A stretch of DNA of 64,000 nt, taken from the NCBI RefSeq assembly GCF_030811595.1, contig NZ_JAUSRB010000002.1:6324001-6388000 (forward strand), read 5' to 3'. Shown in pieces: positions 52,202-61,437 of this stretch (positions are counted from its first letter, which is position 1; each line of letters opens with the position of its first letter). The translations under genes and the position numbers were made by a program. Source of the stretch: Streptosporangium brasiliense. Its GTDB lineage: Bacteria; Actinomycetota; Actinomycetes; Streptosporangiales; Streptosporangiaceae. A model generated the notes under the pieces. That model made no database searches. It was not told the origin of the DNA and saw nothing but the letters and a program-made list of their open reading frames with translations.

Positions 52202-53167
52202 TCAGGCTGTTTCGAGGATGTCCGAAACGGGACGGCGTGGGGTGCCGAGCACAGCCGGGCCATAACCGAAGCGGATGATCATCTGTGGGTGGGCGCGGTG
52301 GTGCCGCGGATCTGTCCGGCCGCGCATGTCCCGCAGGTCCAGTGGCTGGTTGAGGAACGAGGCGGATACACCATAGAGGGTCGCGACCAACAGCACCCGT
52401 TGCAACGCTTGTCCGGCTCGCAGCCAGTCGAGCGGGTGATCATCCCAGGTGGTGAGGACGGCGAGCTGCGGACGTGTCTCCCACCGGGTGTCACTTGCCG
52501 GTAGCTGACCGAAATCGCGGTTAAGTGTCCCGGTGCCTCCTCCGGGGCCGAGATGATCCGGCGGGATACCGTCCGTCCGCGGGACGTCGGTGGTCCAGCG
52601 AGCGAGCTCCGCGCGGTAGTCGCCGTCAGCGTGGAGCCGAGTGTCGGCCATGCCGATCTGCTGCAGGAACGTGTCGCTGATCCGGGTGTCCACGATGATC
52701 AGGTCCGTGCCTTCGGAACGTGCGGCCCGGACCAGCTCGTGCATGATCGGACGAGGGACGATGCATCCAGAGAACGGTCGGCGGTTGGTGTGCCGTGCCG
52801 CGATGGCGTCGTAGAGCCTTCGCTCCTCGCCGGAGGGCGGGATCGATCGGGCCGGGCGCACGACGGCGAGCAGCGGTACCTTCATCTCCGACTCCTCGGT
52901 CCGCGGCAGTAGCCAGGTCACAGGGTCATAGCCGGCCACGCGCAGTGCCAGCCGCAGGTTCAGCAAGGCGGCGCCGCAGCTGATGTGCAGGCAACGATCG
53001 CGTGGATCGGCCACCGTCAGCCTGCGGTCCAGATCTGCCCGCAGTCGCACGGTCTCGTCCCCGTACACGCTGAAGCGCCAGGGCTGGGTGTTGTGCATCG
53101 ACGGAGCGGCACCTGCGGTGGCGATGAGCCGCCGGGTTTCAAGGCGTCCCTCGGCTGGGCTGGGCAT
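52202..53167 (-). CDS. Acg-like nitroreductase-family protein
   Basis: The 321-residue protein belongs to the atypical double-length nitroreductase group: AGAAPSMHNTQPWRFSVYGD at the N-terminus, CLHISCGAALLNLRLALRVA, AARHTNRRPFSGCIVPRPIM, and a C-terminal HPQMIIRFGYGPAV. Acg (Rv2032) and Rv3131 of the mycobacterial DosR regulon have this form. They bind FMN poorly and may sequester flavin rather than reduce nitro compounds. It is separated from hsp20 by 134 bases in the same direction, each gene with its own box, like the acr/acg pair in M. tuberculosis (there divergent). Confidence 0.85.
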   Translation of the reverse strand: MPSPAEGRLETRRLIATAGAAPSMHNTQPWRFSVYGDETVRLRADLDRRLTVADPRDRCLHISCGAALLNLRLALRVAGYDPVTWLLPRTEESEMKVPLLAVVRPARSIPPSGEERRLYDAIAARHTNRRPFSGCIVPRPIMHELVRAARSEGTDLIIVDTRISDTFLQQIGMADTRLHADGDYRAELARWTTDVPRTDGIPPDHLGPGGGTGTLNRDFGQLPASDTRWETRPQLAVLTTWDDHPLDWLRAGQALQRVLLVATLYGVSASFLNQPLDLRDMRGRTDPRHHRAHPQMIIRFGYGPAVLGTPRRPVSDILETA

Positions 53168-53215
53168 GACGCACCTCCTCCATCTGAGGCTTGCCTACCG
53201 CAACCGGACTCGGCA

Positions 53216-53249
53216 GGACCGAAGGTCCCAAGTTGTGCGGTCTTTCGGC
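53216..53249. promoter_or_regulatory. DosR-like two-part box upstream of the nitroreductase gene
   Basis: GGACCGAAGGTCCC (53216-53229) and GCGGTCTTTCGGC (53237-53249), 48 bases before the start codon at 53167 on the minus strand. Confidence 0.65.
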
Positions 53250-53327
53250 GTGCAAAGATGTCGTCGGCGCGCCCGAAACCGCTGGACGCTAGCTCTCCTG
53301 GGATGTCGGAGGCAGGGGCCAAAGCCT

Positions 53328-53885
53328 TCAGCGCCGGCACCGGGCAAGATCAGCGACTGATGCTCCGGTCTGGGCATTCGCCCGGCGGCATGCCGACGTC
53401 ACCAGAACCTCCACGCGGACCTCACGTTCGATGTCCCGGTCAGAGCGGGCGAACACCTTCAGCAGGTCATGGCGGCTGACGATGCCCACCAGATGGCTGT
53501 GGTCGTCCAGCACCGGCAGCCGTTTGACGCCGTGGTGCTCCATCAGGCGGCCGGCGGTCGCCACCGACGCATCCATCGAGACGGTGACTGCGGGGGCGGT
53601 CATCAGCTCCCGGGCGACCTTGCCTCTGGCCTTGTCCGCATGCGGCCCCTGGTCCGGCCGGGCCTGCGGCGGCGGACAGCTCTCACCGTAAACCCGCTCT
53701 CTGTCCTCTTCCTTGTGCAGGAGATCGGCTTCGGAGACGATGCCGGTCACGTGGTCGTCACCGTCCACGACCGGTACGGCGCTGACCGCGTGGGTGACGA
53801 GCAGCTCGGCGATGTCCTTGAAGCAGGTGTCCTCACCTACCGAGATCACCCGCTGGGTCATGACGTCCTTGACGTTGACAGGCAC
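53328..53885 (-). CDS. Two-CBS-domain protein (BON domain lost)
   Basis: The 185-residue protein has CBS1 (VNVKDVMTQRVISVGEDTCF, VVDGDDHVTGIVSEADLLHK) and CBS2 (ARELMTAPAVTVSMDASVAT, PVLDDHSHLVGIVSRHDLLK), then EREVRVEVLVTSACR and an unrelated tail where relatives carry a BON domain. GTG 53885 is chosen because GGAGG lies five bases before it; an ATG at 53909 is further upstream. It probably senses adenine nucleotides. Its C-terminal truncation parallels the damaged relative at 22466-22880. Confidence 0.8.
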   Translation of the reverse strand: MPVNVKDVMTQRVISVGEDTCFKDIAELLVTHAVSAVPVVDGDDHVTGIVSEADLLHKEEDRERVYGESCPPPQARPDQGPHADKARGKVARELMTAPAVTVSMDASVATAGRLMEHHGVKRLPVLDDHSHLVGIVSRHDLLKVFARSDRDIEREVRVEVLVTSACRRANAQTGASVADLARCRR

Positions 53886-53928
53886 CTTTGCCTCCAGACG
53901 GGCCCACAAGTGCGATGGGCCGGCTCGT

Positions 53929-56583
53929 TCATCGGAGCCGCCGGCGGAAGAGCGAGGGCGGCGGGGCTGCGGGAGCGAGCCGTACTCGCACGTCCACGGC
54001 CACCGCGCCGGCCGGGGTGACGATCACCGGATTCAGGTCGAGCTCGACCACCTCCGGGAGATCCTCCAAGAGCCTCCCGACGCCAGCGATCTGCTTCCGT
54101 AACGCGGCCACGTCGACACACGGGCGTCCGCGATAACCGGTGAGCAGGGGAGCGCAGCGGAGCTCGGCGATCATCGCCGCCGTGTCCTGGTCGCCGAGTG
54201 GCGGCACCCGGAAGGAATGGTCGGCCAGAAGCTCTGCGGTGACGCCGCCCATGCCGACCATGAGTAAGGGCCCGAAGGCCTCGTGCGCGACGCCACCGAT
54301 GATGATCTCAACACCCGCCTCGATCACCGGCTGGACGACCGCGCCGGTCATGGCCGGTCCGATCGAGCTGGCCATCTCCCTGTAGGCGCGGCCGACCTCG
54401 TCCGGCGTGCCGAGACCGACGCGAACGCCACCGACGTCACTCTTGTGCACCAGGTCCGGACCGGTGGCCTTGAGCACCACCGGCAGCCCGATCATGACGG
54501 CCGCCGCCGCGGCGCTGTCCGGTCCGTCGGCCTCGATCGACTCGGCCGTCTGGATGCCGTAGCAGCCGAGCAGGCGGGCGGCGGTGCCATAGTCGAGCCA
54601 CCGGCCGCCGGGGTGGCGCGTCAGGTCCGCCTCGACGATGCCGCATGCGGTGACGGTGTCGGCCGGGCGCGGCTCGGCGGGCGGGACTTGCGGTGCGGCG
54701 CGCCAGGACGCGTAGTCCACCGCGTGGTGCAGCGCCTGCACCGCCTGCTCGGGGAAGGCGTAGCAGGGCACACGCCCGTCCAGCAGGCCGTCATGCCCGC
54801 TGATGCACGCGGCCACGGTCTTGCCTGCCGACGTGGCCGCGCGGGCGATGGCCTGGCGGGTTCTGCCCAGGCCGGAGCCGAACGGCGGGGTATATACGAC
54901 CATGACGATGTCGATGCCCGGATCGGCCAGGACGGCCTCGATGGCGAACGCCAGCTCCTGCGCGCTGCCGTCGGCGGTGAGGTCGACGGGGTTGGCCACG
55001 GCTGCCGCGACCGGCAGCCGGGAACGCAGCCGCCCGCGGGTGACCGCCGCCAGCTCGGGGACCAGCAGATTGCGCTGCTCGCAGGCGTCGGCGGCAAGGG
55101 CCTGCGGTCCGCCGGAGTTGCCGACGATGGCCACCCGCCTGCCCTGCGGCAGCGGTTGGGTGGCCAGGAGGCGCGCAGTGTCGAGCATGTCCTGGACGGT
55201 GTCTACGCGGATGACGCCTGAGGCTTTCAGCAGGGTGTCGACGACCACGTCCGGGGTGGCGGCGGCTGCGGTGTGGGAGCGGACCGCCCGCTCGCCTGAG
55301 CCGCCGCGGCCGCTCTTGACCGCGATGATCGGTTTGTGCCTGCTCACTCGCCGTGCGATGCGGCCGAATCTACGAGGGTTGCCGAACGACTCCAGATACA
55401 GCGCGATCACGTCGGTCGCCGGGTCGTCCTCCCAGTACTCCAGCAGGTCGTTACCGCTGACATCGGCCTTGTTGCCGACCGAGGCGAAGGAGGAGATGCC
55501 GACCTCCAGACGGGCCGCGCGGTCGATCAGGGCGACGGCGACCGCGCCGGACTGTGACATCAGGGCCAGATGCCCCGGGGCGGGCGGGTGAGGCAGGAAG
55601 CCAGCGTTGAGCCGGGCTGCGGTGTTGACGATGCCGAGACAGTTGGGACCGACCAGCCGGATGCCGGCCTCACGGCAGATCCTCAGCAGTTCAGCTTCCA
55701 TGCCCTTCTCTCCGGCCTCGGCGAATCCCGCCGTGACGACGACGAGGTTCCGCACGCCGTGGCCGGCGCAGTCGCGGGCGACTTCCAGCACGGTGCAGGC
55801 CGGGGTCGCGATGACCGCCAGATCGATCGGGCCCGGCACGCTGCCCACATTCGCGTAGACGGGCAGGCCGCACAGTTGCCTGGCGTATGGGTTGATCGGG
55901 TAGACGGGGCCGGGGAAACCTCCCTGAAGGAGGTTCCGCAGAATGTGGTGGCCGACTCCGCCCGGGGTGCGGCCGGCGCCGATCACCGCGACTGACTCCG
56001 GGCAGAACAGCCGCCTCAGGGAGGTCGACGCCGCCTGATGCGCGCGTGCCTCGATCCGCTCCAACATGCCCGAGGTGGGTCGCGGATCTATCCGGACCTC
56101 AACCGATCCGTCGTTGAACGCGCGGGTGACGTTCAGCCCGATGTCGTCCAGCACCCGGAGCATGGGCCGGTTCTCGGCGAGCACGTCGGCGACCAGCTCA
56201 CGCACGCCCTCGTCGGCGGCGTTCAACGCCAGGTGTTCCACCAGCAAGGTGCCCAGACCGTGGTGGTGCATCCCGTCATCGATCAAGATCGCGATCTCGG
56301 CGTCGCCCGCATCGCCGGGAATGTACTCCGCGACCGCCACCAGTCGGCCCTGTGACAGAGCCACCAACGCGCGGCCCGGGTAGCCCGGCGCTGTGATGCG
56401 GTCCATATAGGCGTGGGCGGTCGCCGTGCCGCCGGTGAAGAAACGCAGATAGGCCGAGCGCTCAGAAGACCTGTCGACCAGCTCGTGCAACCGCGCGCGG
56501 TCGTCCGGCCGCAGCGGCCGAATGCGGGCGATGCCGCCCTCACGCAGCAGGACGTCGCACTCATCGGGAACGGTCCGTCTCAT
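53929..56583 (-). CDS. GNAT - acyl-CoA synthetase (NDP-forming) fusion, Pat-like
   Basis: The 884-residue protein joins an N-terminal GNAT domain at about 15-165 (IRPLRPDDRARLHELVDRSS, LVALSQGRLVAVAEYIPGDA, HHGLGTLLVEHLALNAADEG) to an NDP-forming acetyl-CoA synthetase-like body: CoA-binding (VAVIGAGRTPGGVGHHILRN), ligase (IVGNSGGPQALAADACEQRN) and ATP-grasp (VVLKATGPDLVHKSDVGGVR, GVEIIIGGVAHEAFGPLLMV). Such fusions are lysine acetyltransferases that control acyl-CoA synthetases and other metabolic enzymes, often with the synthetase part inactive. The phosphoryl-transfer histidine cannot be judged by eye. It is divergent from the MgtA gene with shared boxes between. Confidence 0.85.
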   Translation of the reverse strand: MRRTVPDECDVLLREGGIARIRPLRPDDRARLHELVDRSSERSAYLRFFTGGTATAHAYMDRITAPGYPGRALVALSQGRLVAVAEYIPGDAGDAEIAILIDDGMHHHGLGTLLVEHLALNAADEGVRELVADVLAENRPMLRVLDDIGLNVTRAFNDGSVEVRIDPRPTSGMLERIEARAHQAASTSLRRLFCPESVAVIGAGRTPGGVGHHILRNLLQGGFPGPVYPINPYARQLCGLPVYANVGSVPGPIDLAVIATPACTVLEVARDCAGHGVRNLVVVTAGFAEAGEKGMEAELLRICREAGIRLVGPNCLGIVNTAARLNAGFLPHPPAPGHLALMSQSGAVAVALIDRAARLEVGISSFASVGNKADVSGNDLLEYWEDDPATDVIALYLESFGNPRRFGRIARRVSRHKPIIAVKSGRGGSGERAVRSHTAAAATPDVVVDTLLKASGVIRVDTVQDMLDTARLLATQPLPQGRRVAIVGNSGGPQALAADACEQRNLLVPELAAVTRGRLRSRLPVAAAVANPVDLTADGSAQELAFAIEAVLADPGIDIVMVVYTPPFGSGLGRTRQAIARAATSAGKTVAACISGHDGLLDGRVPCYAFPEQAVQALHHAVDYASWRAAPQVPPAEPRPADTVTACGIVEADLTRHPGGRWLDYGTAARLLGCYGIQTAESIEADGPDSAAAAAVMIGLPVVLKATGPDLVHKSDVGGVRVGLGTPDEVGRAYREMASSIGPAMTGAVVQPVIEAGVEIIIGGVAHEAFGPLLMVGMGGVTAELLADHSFRVPPLGDQDTAAMIAELRCAPLLTGYRGRPCVDVAALRKQIAGVGRLLEDLPEVVELDLNPVIVTPAGAVAVDVRVRLAPAAPPPSLFRRRLR

Positions 56584-56640
56584 ACGGTCCAGCCTCGCTC
56601 ATCGCCGAGGCGACCCTTAGAGTCCAAGTGCCCTTGCGGG

Positions 56641-56703
56641 CAGGGACTGTCGGCTCTAAGGGGCGCGGGTGCCGAAGGTCCCTCCAGCTGGTGCCTTTCG
56701 GCC
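56641..56703. promoter_or_regulatory. DosR-like boxes between the GNAT-synthetase and mgtA genes
   Basis: A composite TGCCGAAGGTCCC (56670-56682) and GGTGCCTTTCGGCC (56690-56703) ends 38 bases before the mgtA ATG. A further CAGGGACTGTCGGCTC lies at 56640-56655, nearer the divergent gene (start 56583). Confidence 0.65.
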
Positions 56704-56741
56704 GGAGAGCCATCCCGCCTGGCGGTGCTCTGCTGGGGAGT

Positions 56742-59435
56742 ATGGGGACCGCCGTGCACATACCGTCGGGTGCGGCACACCTGATGGGTCTGTCCGCCGG
56801 TGAGGCGGCCGCGCTGCCCGCCGTACAGGTGCTCGACCGGCTGGGCGTCACCGAGGCGGGGTTGTCCGGTGCCGAGGCCGCGCGGCGCCGGGCGATCTGT
56901 GGTCCGAACGCGGTGCGCGTCCACCACGCTCGGGCGTTGCGGGTGCTGGGGCGGCAGCTGCGCAATGCGGTGCTGGTGCTGCTGGTGGTAACAGCGGTCG
57001 TTTCGTTCTTTGTCGGGGACAGCACCAACGCGGTGATCATCGGGGTGATCCTGGCGGCCAGTGTGGGGTTGGGCTTCGTCAACGAGTATCGGGCCGAACG
57101 GGCGGCTCAGGCGCTGCATTCCCAGGTCAGGCATACCGCCGTGGCGGTGCGCGATGGCCGGCTCGTCGAGGTTGACGTCACCGTGCTGGTGCCCGGCGAC
57201 GTGGTACGGCTGACGCTGGGCGGGATCGTCCCGGCGGATCTGCGGCTGCTGACCACGACCGGTCTGGAATGCGACGAGAGCGTGCTGACCGGTGAGTCGC
57301 TGCCGGTGGACAAGATGGTCGCGCCCGTCCCGTCCGGCACGGTGCTGGCCGAGCTGCGCTGCTGCGCCCTGATGGGCACGGTCGTGCGGGCGGGTGGCGG
57401 TACCGGCGTGGTGGTCGCGACCGGTGGACGCGCGGCCTTCGGCCGCATCGCGCTCGGCCTGGGGCAGCGGCAACCGGAGACCGCTTTCCAGGCCGGGTTG
57501 CGGCATTTCTCGGTGCTACTGCTGCAGGTCGCGATCACGCTGACCTCACTGATCCTGGTGACGAACCTGGTGCTGCAGCGCCCGCTGATCGAGTCATTGC
57601 TGTTCTCCCTGGCGATCGCGGTAGGCATCACCCCACAGCTGCTGCCCGCGGTGGTCAGCACCAGCCTGGCGGCCGGTTCTCGGCGGCTCGCCCGATGCAA
57701 GGTGCTGGTCAAACGGCTGGTCTGCATCGAGGACCTCGGCGACATGGACGTCCTGGTCACCGACAAGACCGGTACCCTGACCGAGGGCCGGATCGCTTTC
57801 GTCGCCGCCCTGGGCCCGGACGGAGCCACCGACGACCGGGTGCTGCTTCTTGGTCTGCTGGCGACCGAGTCCGATCTGCCGGCCGAGGCCGCCTCTGCGA
57901 CAGAGGCCGACCTGCCGGCCGGCGGCTCGGTCGCGGTGGGAGGAAATTCGCTGGATGCGGCGCTGTGGCAGGCGCCAGGTGCTCCGGTGCACCTGGCCGG
58001 CGGCTACACGCGGCTCGGGCTGCTGCCGTTCGATCATGAACGCCGAATGACCACCGCCGTGCTCCGCGGTCCGGACGGCACCCGGGTGCTGATCACCAAA
58101 GGCGCGCCCGAGGCCGTCCTGAGCCGCTGTCCGGACCTGCCGGCCGGAGCTGCTGACACGCTGCGGGCTCAGTTCGCCGCCGGCAGCCGGGTCGTGGCCG
58201 TCGCCACCCGGCCCGTTGCCGGTCTGACCGTCCCGACGCCGGCCGACGAACGCGACCTGATCCTGGCTGGGTTCCTGGTGTTTCTCGATCGGCCCAAGGA
58301 AGCCGCCGCCGCCTCACTGCGCCGCCTCGCCGCGCTCGGCATCACCGTGAAGGTCGCCACCGGAGACAACCCGCTGGTCGCGGAGAAAGTCTGCGCCGAC
58401 CTCGGCCTGACCTCGGGTGGCACCATGACCGGCACCGACATCGCCGCACTGGACGACGACGCCCTCGCCGCCGTCGCCGAGACCACCACGATCTTCGCCC
58501 GGGTCTCTCCGGAACAGAAAGCGCGGCTGATCCGGCTGCTGCGCCGCCGCGGACGTGACGTGGGATTCCTCGGCGACGGGGTCAACGACGCGCTCGCGCT
58601 GCACGCCGCCGACGTCGGGATCTCGGTGGACACCGCCACCGACGTCGCCAAGGACGCCGCCGACGTCGTCCTGCTGGAAAAGGATCTCGGGGTCCTGGCC
58701 GACGGGGTCGCCGAGGGCCGGCGCATCTTCGCCAACACCATCAAGTACGTCCTGATGGGCACCTCGAGTAACTTCGGCAACATGTTCAGCGCCGCCTCCG
58801 CCTCAGCGGTGCTGAGCTTCCTGCCGATGCTTCCGGGCCAGATCCTGCTGAACAACCTGCTCTATGACACCAGCCAGCTCAGCATCCCCACCGACCACGT
58901 CGATCCCGAACAGCTCCACGCCCCCTCGCACTGGGACATCGGCTTCATCCGGCGGTTCATGTTCTTCTTCGGCCCGATCAGCTCCCTGTTCGACTTCCTC
59001 ACCTTCGCGATCATGCTCGGCGTTTTCCACGCCGGCCCCGAACTGTTCCGCTCCGGCTGGTTCGTGGAGTCCCTCGCGACCCAGACTCTGATCATCTTCG
59101 CGATCCGTACCCGGCGGATCCCGTTCTTGCGCAGCCGGCCCAGCGTCCCGCTGCTGGCCGCCGTCCTCGGTGTCGTCGCCGTCGGGATCGCGCTGCCGTC
59201 ATCGCCGCTGTCGCACGCGCTGGGATTCACCACACTGCCGCCCGTGTTCTTCCTCACCCTGACCGGAATGCTCATCGCCTACCTGATCCTGGTCGAGTCC
59301 GCCAAGAAGGTGTTCTTCGCAGGCCCTGTCGACAGGCCGCCCACTGTCCGCCGCCGCGACCATGTCCATCACATGCAGCGCCGGGCCTCCCGGTTCAGCC
59401 ACCAAGGTCCGCTGCCCGGCCGCACCGGCCGGTGA
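56742..59435 (+). CDS. mgtA: MgtA-type magnesium P-type ATPase
   Basis: The 897-residue pump is a type IIIB P-type ATPase: SVLTGESLPVDKMVAP (actuator), LVTDKTGTLTEGRIAFVAA (phosphorylation site), FLGDGVNDALALHAADVGIS (hinge) and the diagnostic C-terminal LLNNLLYDTSQLSIPTDHVD with the following membrane helices. These pumps import Mg2+. ATG 56742 follows GGGGAG; it gives MGTAVHIPSG before LSAGEAAALP. MgtA genes are usually controlled by Mg2+ or phosphate; here DosR-like boxes directly precede it. The gene ends exactly at the stop codon of the convergent GH65 remnant. Confidence 0.9.
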   Translation: MGTAVHIPSGAAHLMGLSAGEAAALPAVQVLDRLGVTEAGLSGAEAARRRAICGPNAVRVHHARALRVLGRQLRNAVLVLLVVTAVVSFFVGDSTNAVIIGVILAASVGLGFVNEYRAERAAQALHSQVRHTAVAVRDGRLVEVDVTVLVPGDVVRLTLGGIVPADLRLLTTTGLECDESVLTGESLPVDKMVAPVPSGTVLAELRCCALMGTVVRAGGGTGVVVATGGRAAFGRIALGLGQRQPETAFQAGLRHFSVLLLQVAITLTSLILVTNLVLQRPLIESLLFSLAIAVGITPQLLPAVVSTSLAAGSRRLARCKVLVKRLVCIEDLGDMDVLVTDKTGTLTEGRIAFVAALGPDGATDDRVLLLGLLATESDLPAEAASATEADLPAGGSVAVGGNSLDAALWQAPGAPVHLAGGYTRLGLLPFDHERRMTTAVLRGPDGTRVLITKGAPEAVLSRCPDLPAGAADTLRAQFAAGSRVVAVATRPVAGLTVPTPADERDLILAGFLVFLDRPKEAAAASLRRLAALGITVKVATGDNPLVAEKVCADLGLTSGGTMTGTDIAALDDDALAAVAETTTIFARVSPEQKARLIRLLRRRGRDVGFLGDGVNDALALHAADVGISVDTATDVAKDAADVVLLEKDLGVLADGVAEGRRIFANTIKYVLMGTSSNFGNMFSAASASAVLSFLPMLPGQILLNNLLYDTSQLSIPTDHVDPEQLHAPSHWDIGFIRRFMFFFGPISSLFDFLTFAIMLGVFHAGPELFRSGWFVESLATQTLIIFAIRTRRIPFLRSRPSVPLLAAVLGVVAVGIALPSSPLSHALGFTTLPPVFFLTLTGMLIAYLILVESAKKVFFAGPVDRPPTVRRRDHVHHMQRRASRFSHQGPLPGRTGR

Positions 59436-60450
59436 TCACGGTCGAGCCTGTGCCTCGAACAGGCAGACGACCCCGGCCATCGCGCCGAGATGGATCCCCT
59501 CGGCGGTGGTGCCTCCCTGGAGATCTTTCCCGTCGTTGTTCAGCGCCTCCACCAAGAAGGGGTGGGAGGCGCCGGGGCGCAGGCGTGCCAGCACCCCGGC
59601 GTGGACGACCGCGCTCAGCGTGGAGCCGTGGCAGGTGCGGGCCAGGTAGTAGTCCACCGTCCGAGCCGCCATCTCGGCGTTCCACTCGTAGCCGAGGCCG
59701 GTCAGGATCTCGCCGACCCCTTCCTGTCCCAGCAGGTGCAACAGCATGAGCACGTCGGCCTGCTTGGAGACCTTGTACCGGTTCGGGGTGTCCCCTTCGG
59801 CCTCCAGAATGCGATCCAGCCGCCGGATGTCTGTGTATTTCTCATCGAGTTCCGCGAGGTGCGGGGAGGCCGTCTGCAGCAGGTGGAAGAGGCACAGGTT
59901 GAGGATCTGCTGCGCCTCGACGTCCTCGGCGGTGACGTGCGCCCGCTGCCACAGCCGGTCCCAGGCTCGGGCGTGCCGCTTGAGCAGGGACGAGAAGCCG
60001 CCCGCGCGCACGACCGCGGCTCTGGCCGCGGCCTCGCTCTCGGTGATGGCCCGGTCCCGGGAGGTGTACAGGGCGACGACCTTCTCCACGGTGACCGCCT
60101 CGCCCGCTTTCACCTCGACGGTCCGCTCGTCGCTCACCCAGCCCTCCTCCACGCCGGTACGGCAGGGCCCGCCGGCCAGCGTGGTGCGAGCGGCGAGCGC
60201 GATCTCCACACGGGAGGTGGCGGTGCGTGCCAGCAGTTCGATCACGCCGTGGGCGGCGTGCCCACAGATCGGCACCAGGTGCCGGTCGGCCAGCCCGCGG
60301 TAGCGGGCGACGCCGGCGTTGGTGACGCGCCCGTCAAGCACCGAGCGGATCTCCAACGGCCCGCTCCAGTTCTCCGCGACGACCGTCATGGTCAGAGCCG
60401 CCAGGTGAGGGTCGTCCATCGAGACCAGGCGGCGCTGCTCCACCCGGGGG
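59436..60450 (-). pseudogene. GH65 trehalose/maltose phosphorylase-like gene with catalytic core deleted
   Basis: Reading from 60450, RVEQRRLVSMDDPHLAALTM, NWSGPLEIRSVLDGRVTNAG and LNLCLFHLLQTASPHLAELD belong to the N-terminal beta-sandwich and start of the barrel of GH65 enzymes; the next residues, EKYTDIRRLDRILEAEGDTP, YKVSKQADVLMLLHLLGQEG and LARTCHGSTLSAVVHAGVLA, belong to a point several hundred residues later. The barrel part with the catalytic Glu is lost in frame, the first domain strands are absent (USP gene 60492 begins here), and the C-terminal strands after IHLGAMAGVVCLFEA are gone. Rv2006, a DosR-regulon gene, contains a GH65 part, so this was probably a regulon member. Confidence 0.75.
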
Positions 60451-60491
60451 AAACCGCCCGTGCCGTGCTCCGATGGGCGGCGGGGGAAGTC

Positions 60492-61340
60492 ATGACTGAA
60501 TCGATCGCCGTCGGAACGGACGGCTCGGCCGCCGCGACCGCAGCCCTGGCCTGGGCGGTCGATGACGCCGTCCGCAGGGGCTTGCCCTTGCGGATCGTTC
60601 ACGCCGTGGACCGCTGGCCGCACGACGTCGCCGAACTTCCCGCACCGGGTCGGCCCGACCACTTGTCGCGCCTGGGTGAGCAGGTGCTCGCCGAGGCGCT
60701 CACGGCCTCCGCCGAACGCGGGCCGGAGGTCTGCGTGACCACCGAGTTGATCGAAGGGCCGCCGGTCGAGGTCCTGCGCGAGCAGGCCGGAGCAGCCGTC
60801 GAGTTGGTGATCGGCAGTCGTGGCCTGGGGGGTTTCGCCGGATCACTCCTCGGTTCGGTCCCCATCCGTGTGGCGGGTCACGTGCCCGGTGCCGTGGTGA
60901 TCGTCCGGCCGGGTGGCGGACAGACACGCGGTGAAGTGGTCGTGGGCATCGACGGTTCCGCCGAATGCGAGCCCGCCCTGGGCTTTGCCTTCGAACAGGC
61001 CGGACTGCGCGGATGCCCGTTGCGGGCGGTCTACGCCTGGCAGGCACCGGTTCACGGGGTCACGCCTGAGGGCGCCCGCGACATGGACGAGATTCGGGAG
61101 GGACAACGCCGGATGGCCGCGGATCGGCTGGTCGAGTGGAGAGAGGCGTTCCCCACGGTCGATGTCGTACAAGAGGTGACATGCGCGCACCCGGTACCGG
61201 CTCTCGTGGCCGCCTCGGCACGAGCCGACCTGCTCGTCATGGGGTCCCGCGGCCTCGGCGCCGTCGGATCGGTCCTTCTGGGCTCCGTCAGCCGCGGGGT
61301 GCTCCACCATGCTCACTGCCCCGTCGCGGTCGTCAGATGA
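60492..61340 (+). CDS. Universal stress protein, two USP domains
   Basis: The 282-residue protein starts TESIAVGTDGSAAATAALAW, loop VIGSRGLGGFAGSLLGSVPI, then VVVGIDGSAECEPALGFAFE and VMGSRGLGAVGSVLLGSVSR; both sites look functional. It is the paralogue of the gene at 37402 (shared ELIEGPPVEVLREQAG-type stretch and HVPG). The ATG follows GGGGGAAG. It lies divergently next to the GH65 remnant; no DosR-like box is seen within 100 bases, perhaps removed together with the 5' part of that gene. Confidence 0.9.
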   Translation: MTESIAVGTDGSAAATAALAWAVDDAVRRGLPLRIVHAVDRWPHDVAELPAPGRPDHLSRLGEQVLAEALTASAERGPEVCVTTELIEGPPVEVLREQAGAAVELVIGSRGLGGFAGSLLGSVPIRVAGHVPGAVVIVRPGGGQTRGEVVVGIDGSAECEPALGFAFEQAGLRGCPLRAVYAWQAPVHGVTPEGARDMDEIREGQRRMAADRLVEWREAFPTVDVVQEVTCAHPVPALVAASARADLLVMGSRGLGAVGSVLLGSVSRGVLHHAHCPVAVVR

Positions 61341-61437
61341 ATCGAATCAGCCTGCCCGGGGCGCGTGGCGGGTTTCTTGGGGCCCGGTGGCAATGATGCC
61401 GACCCGGTGACCGCTCCGGCGTACACCTCTTCGAGGA

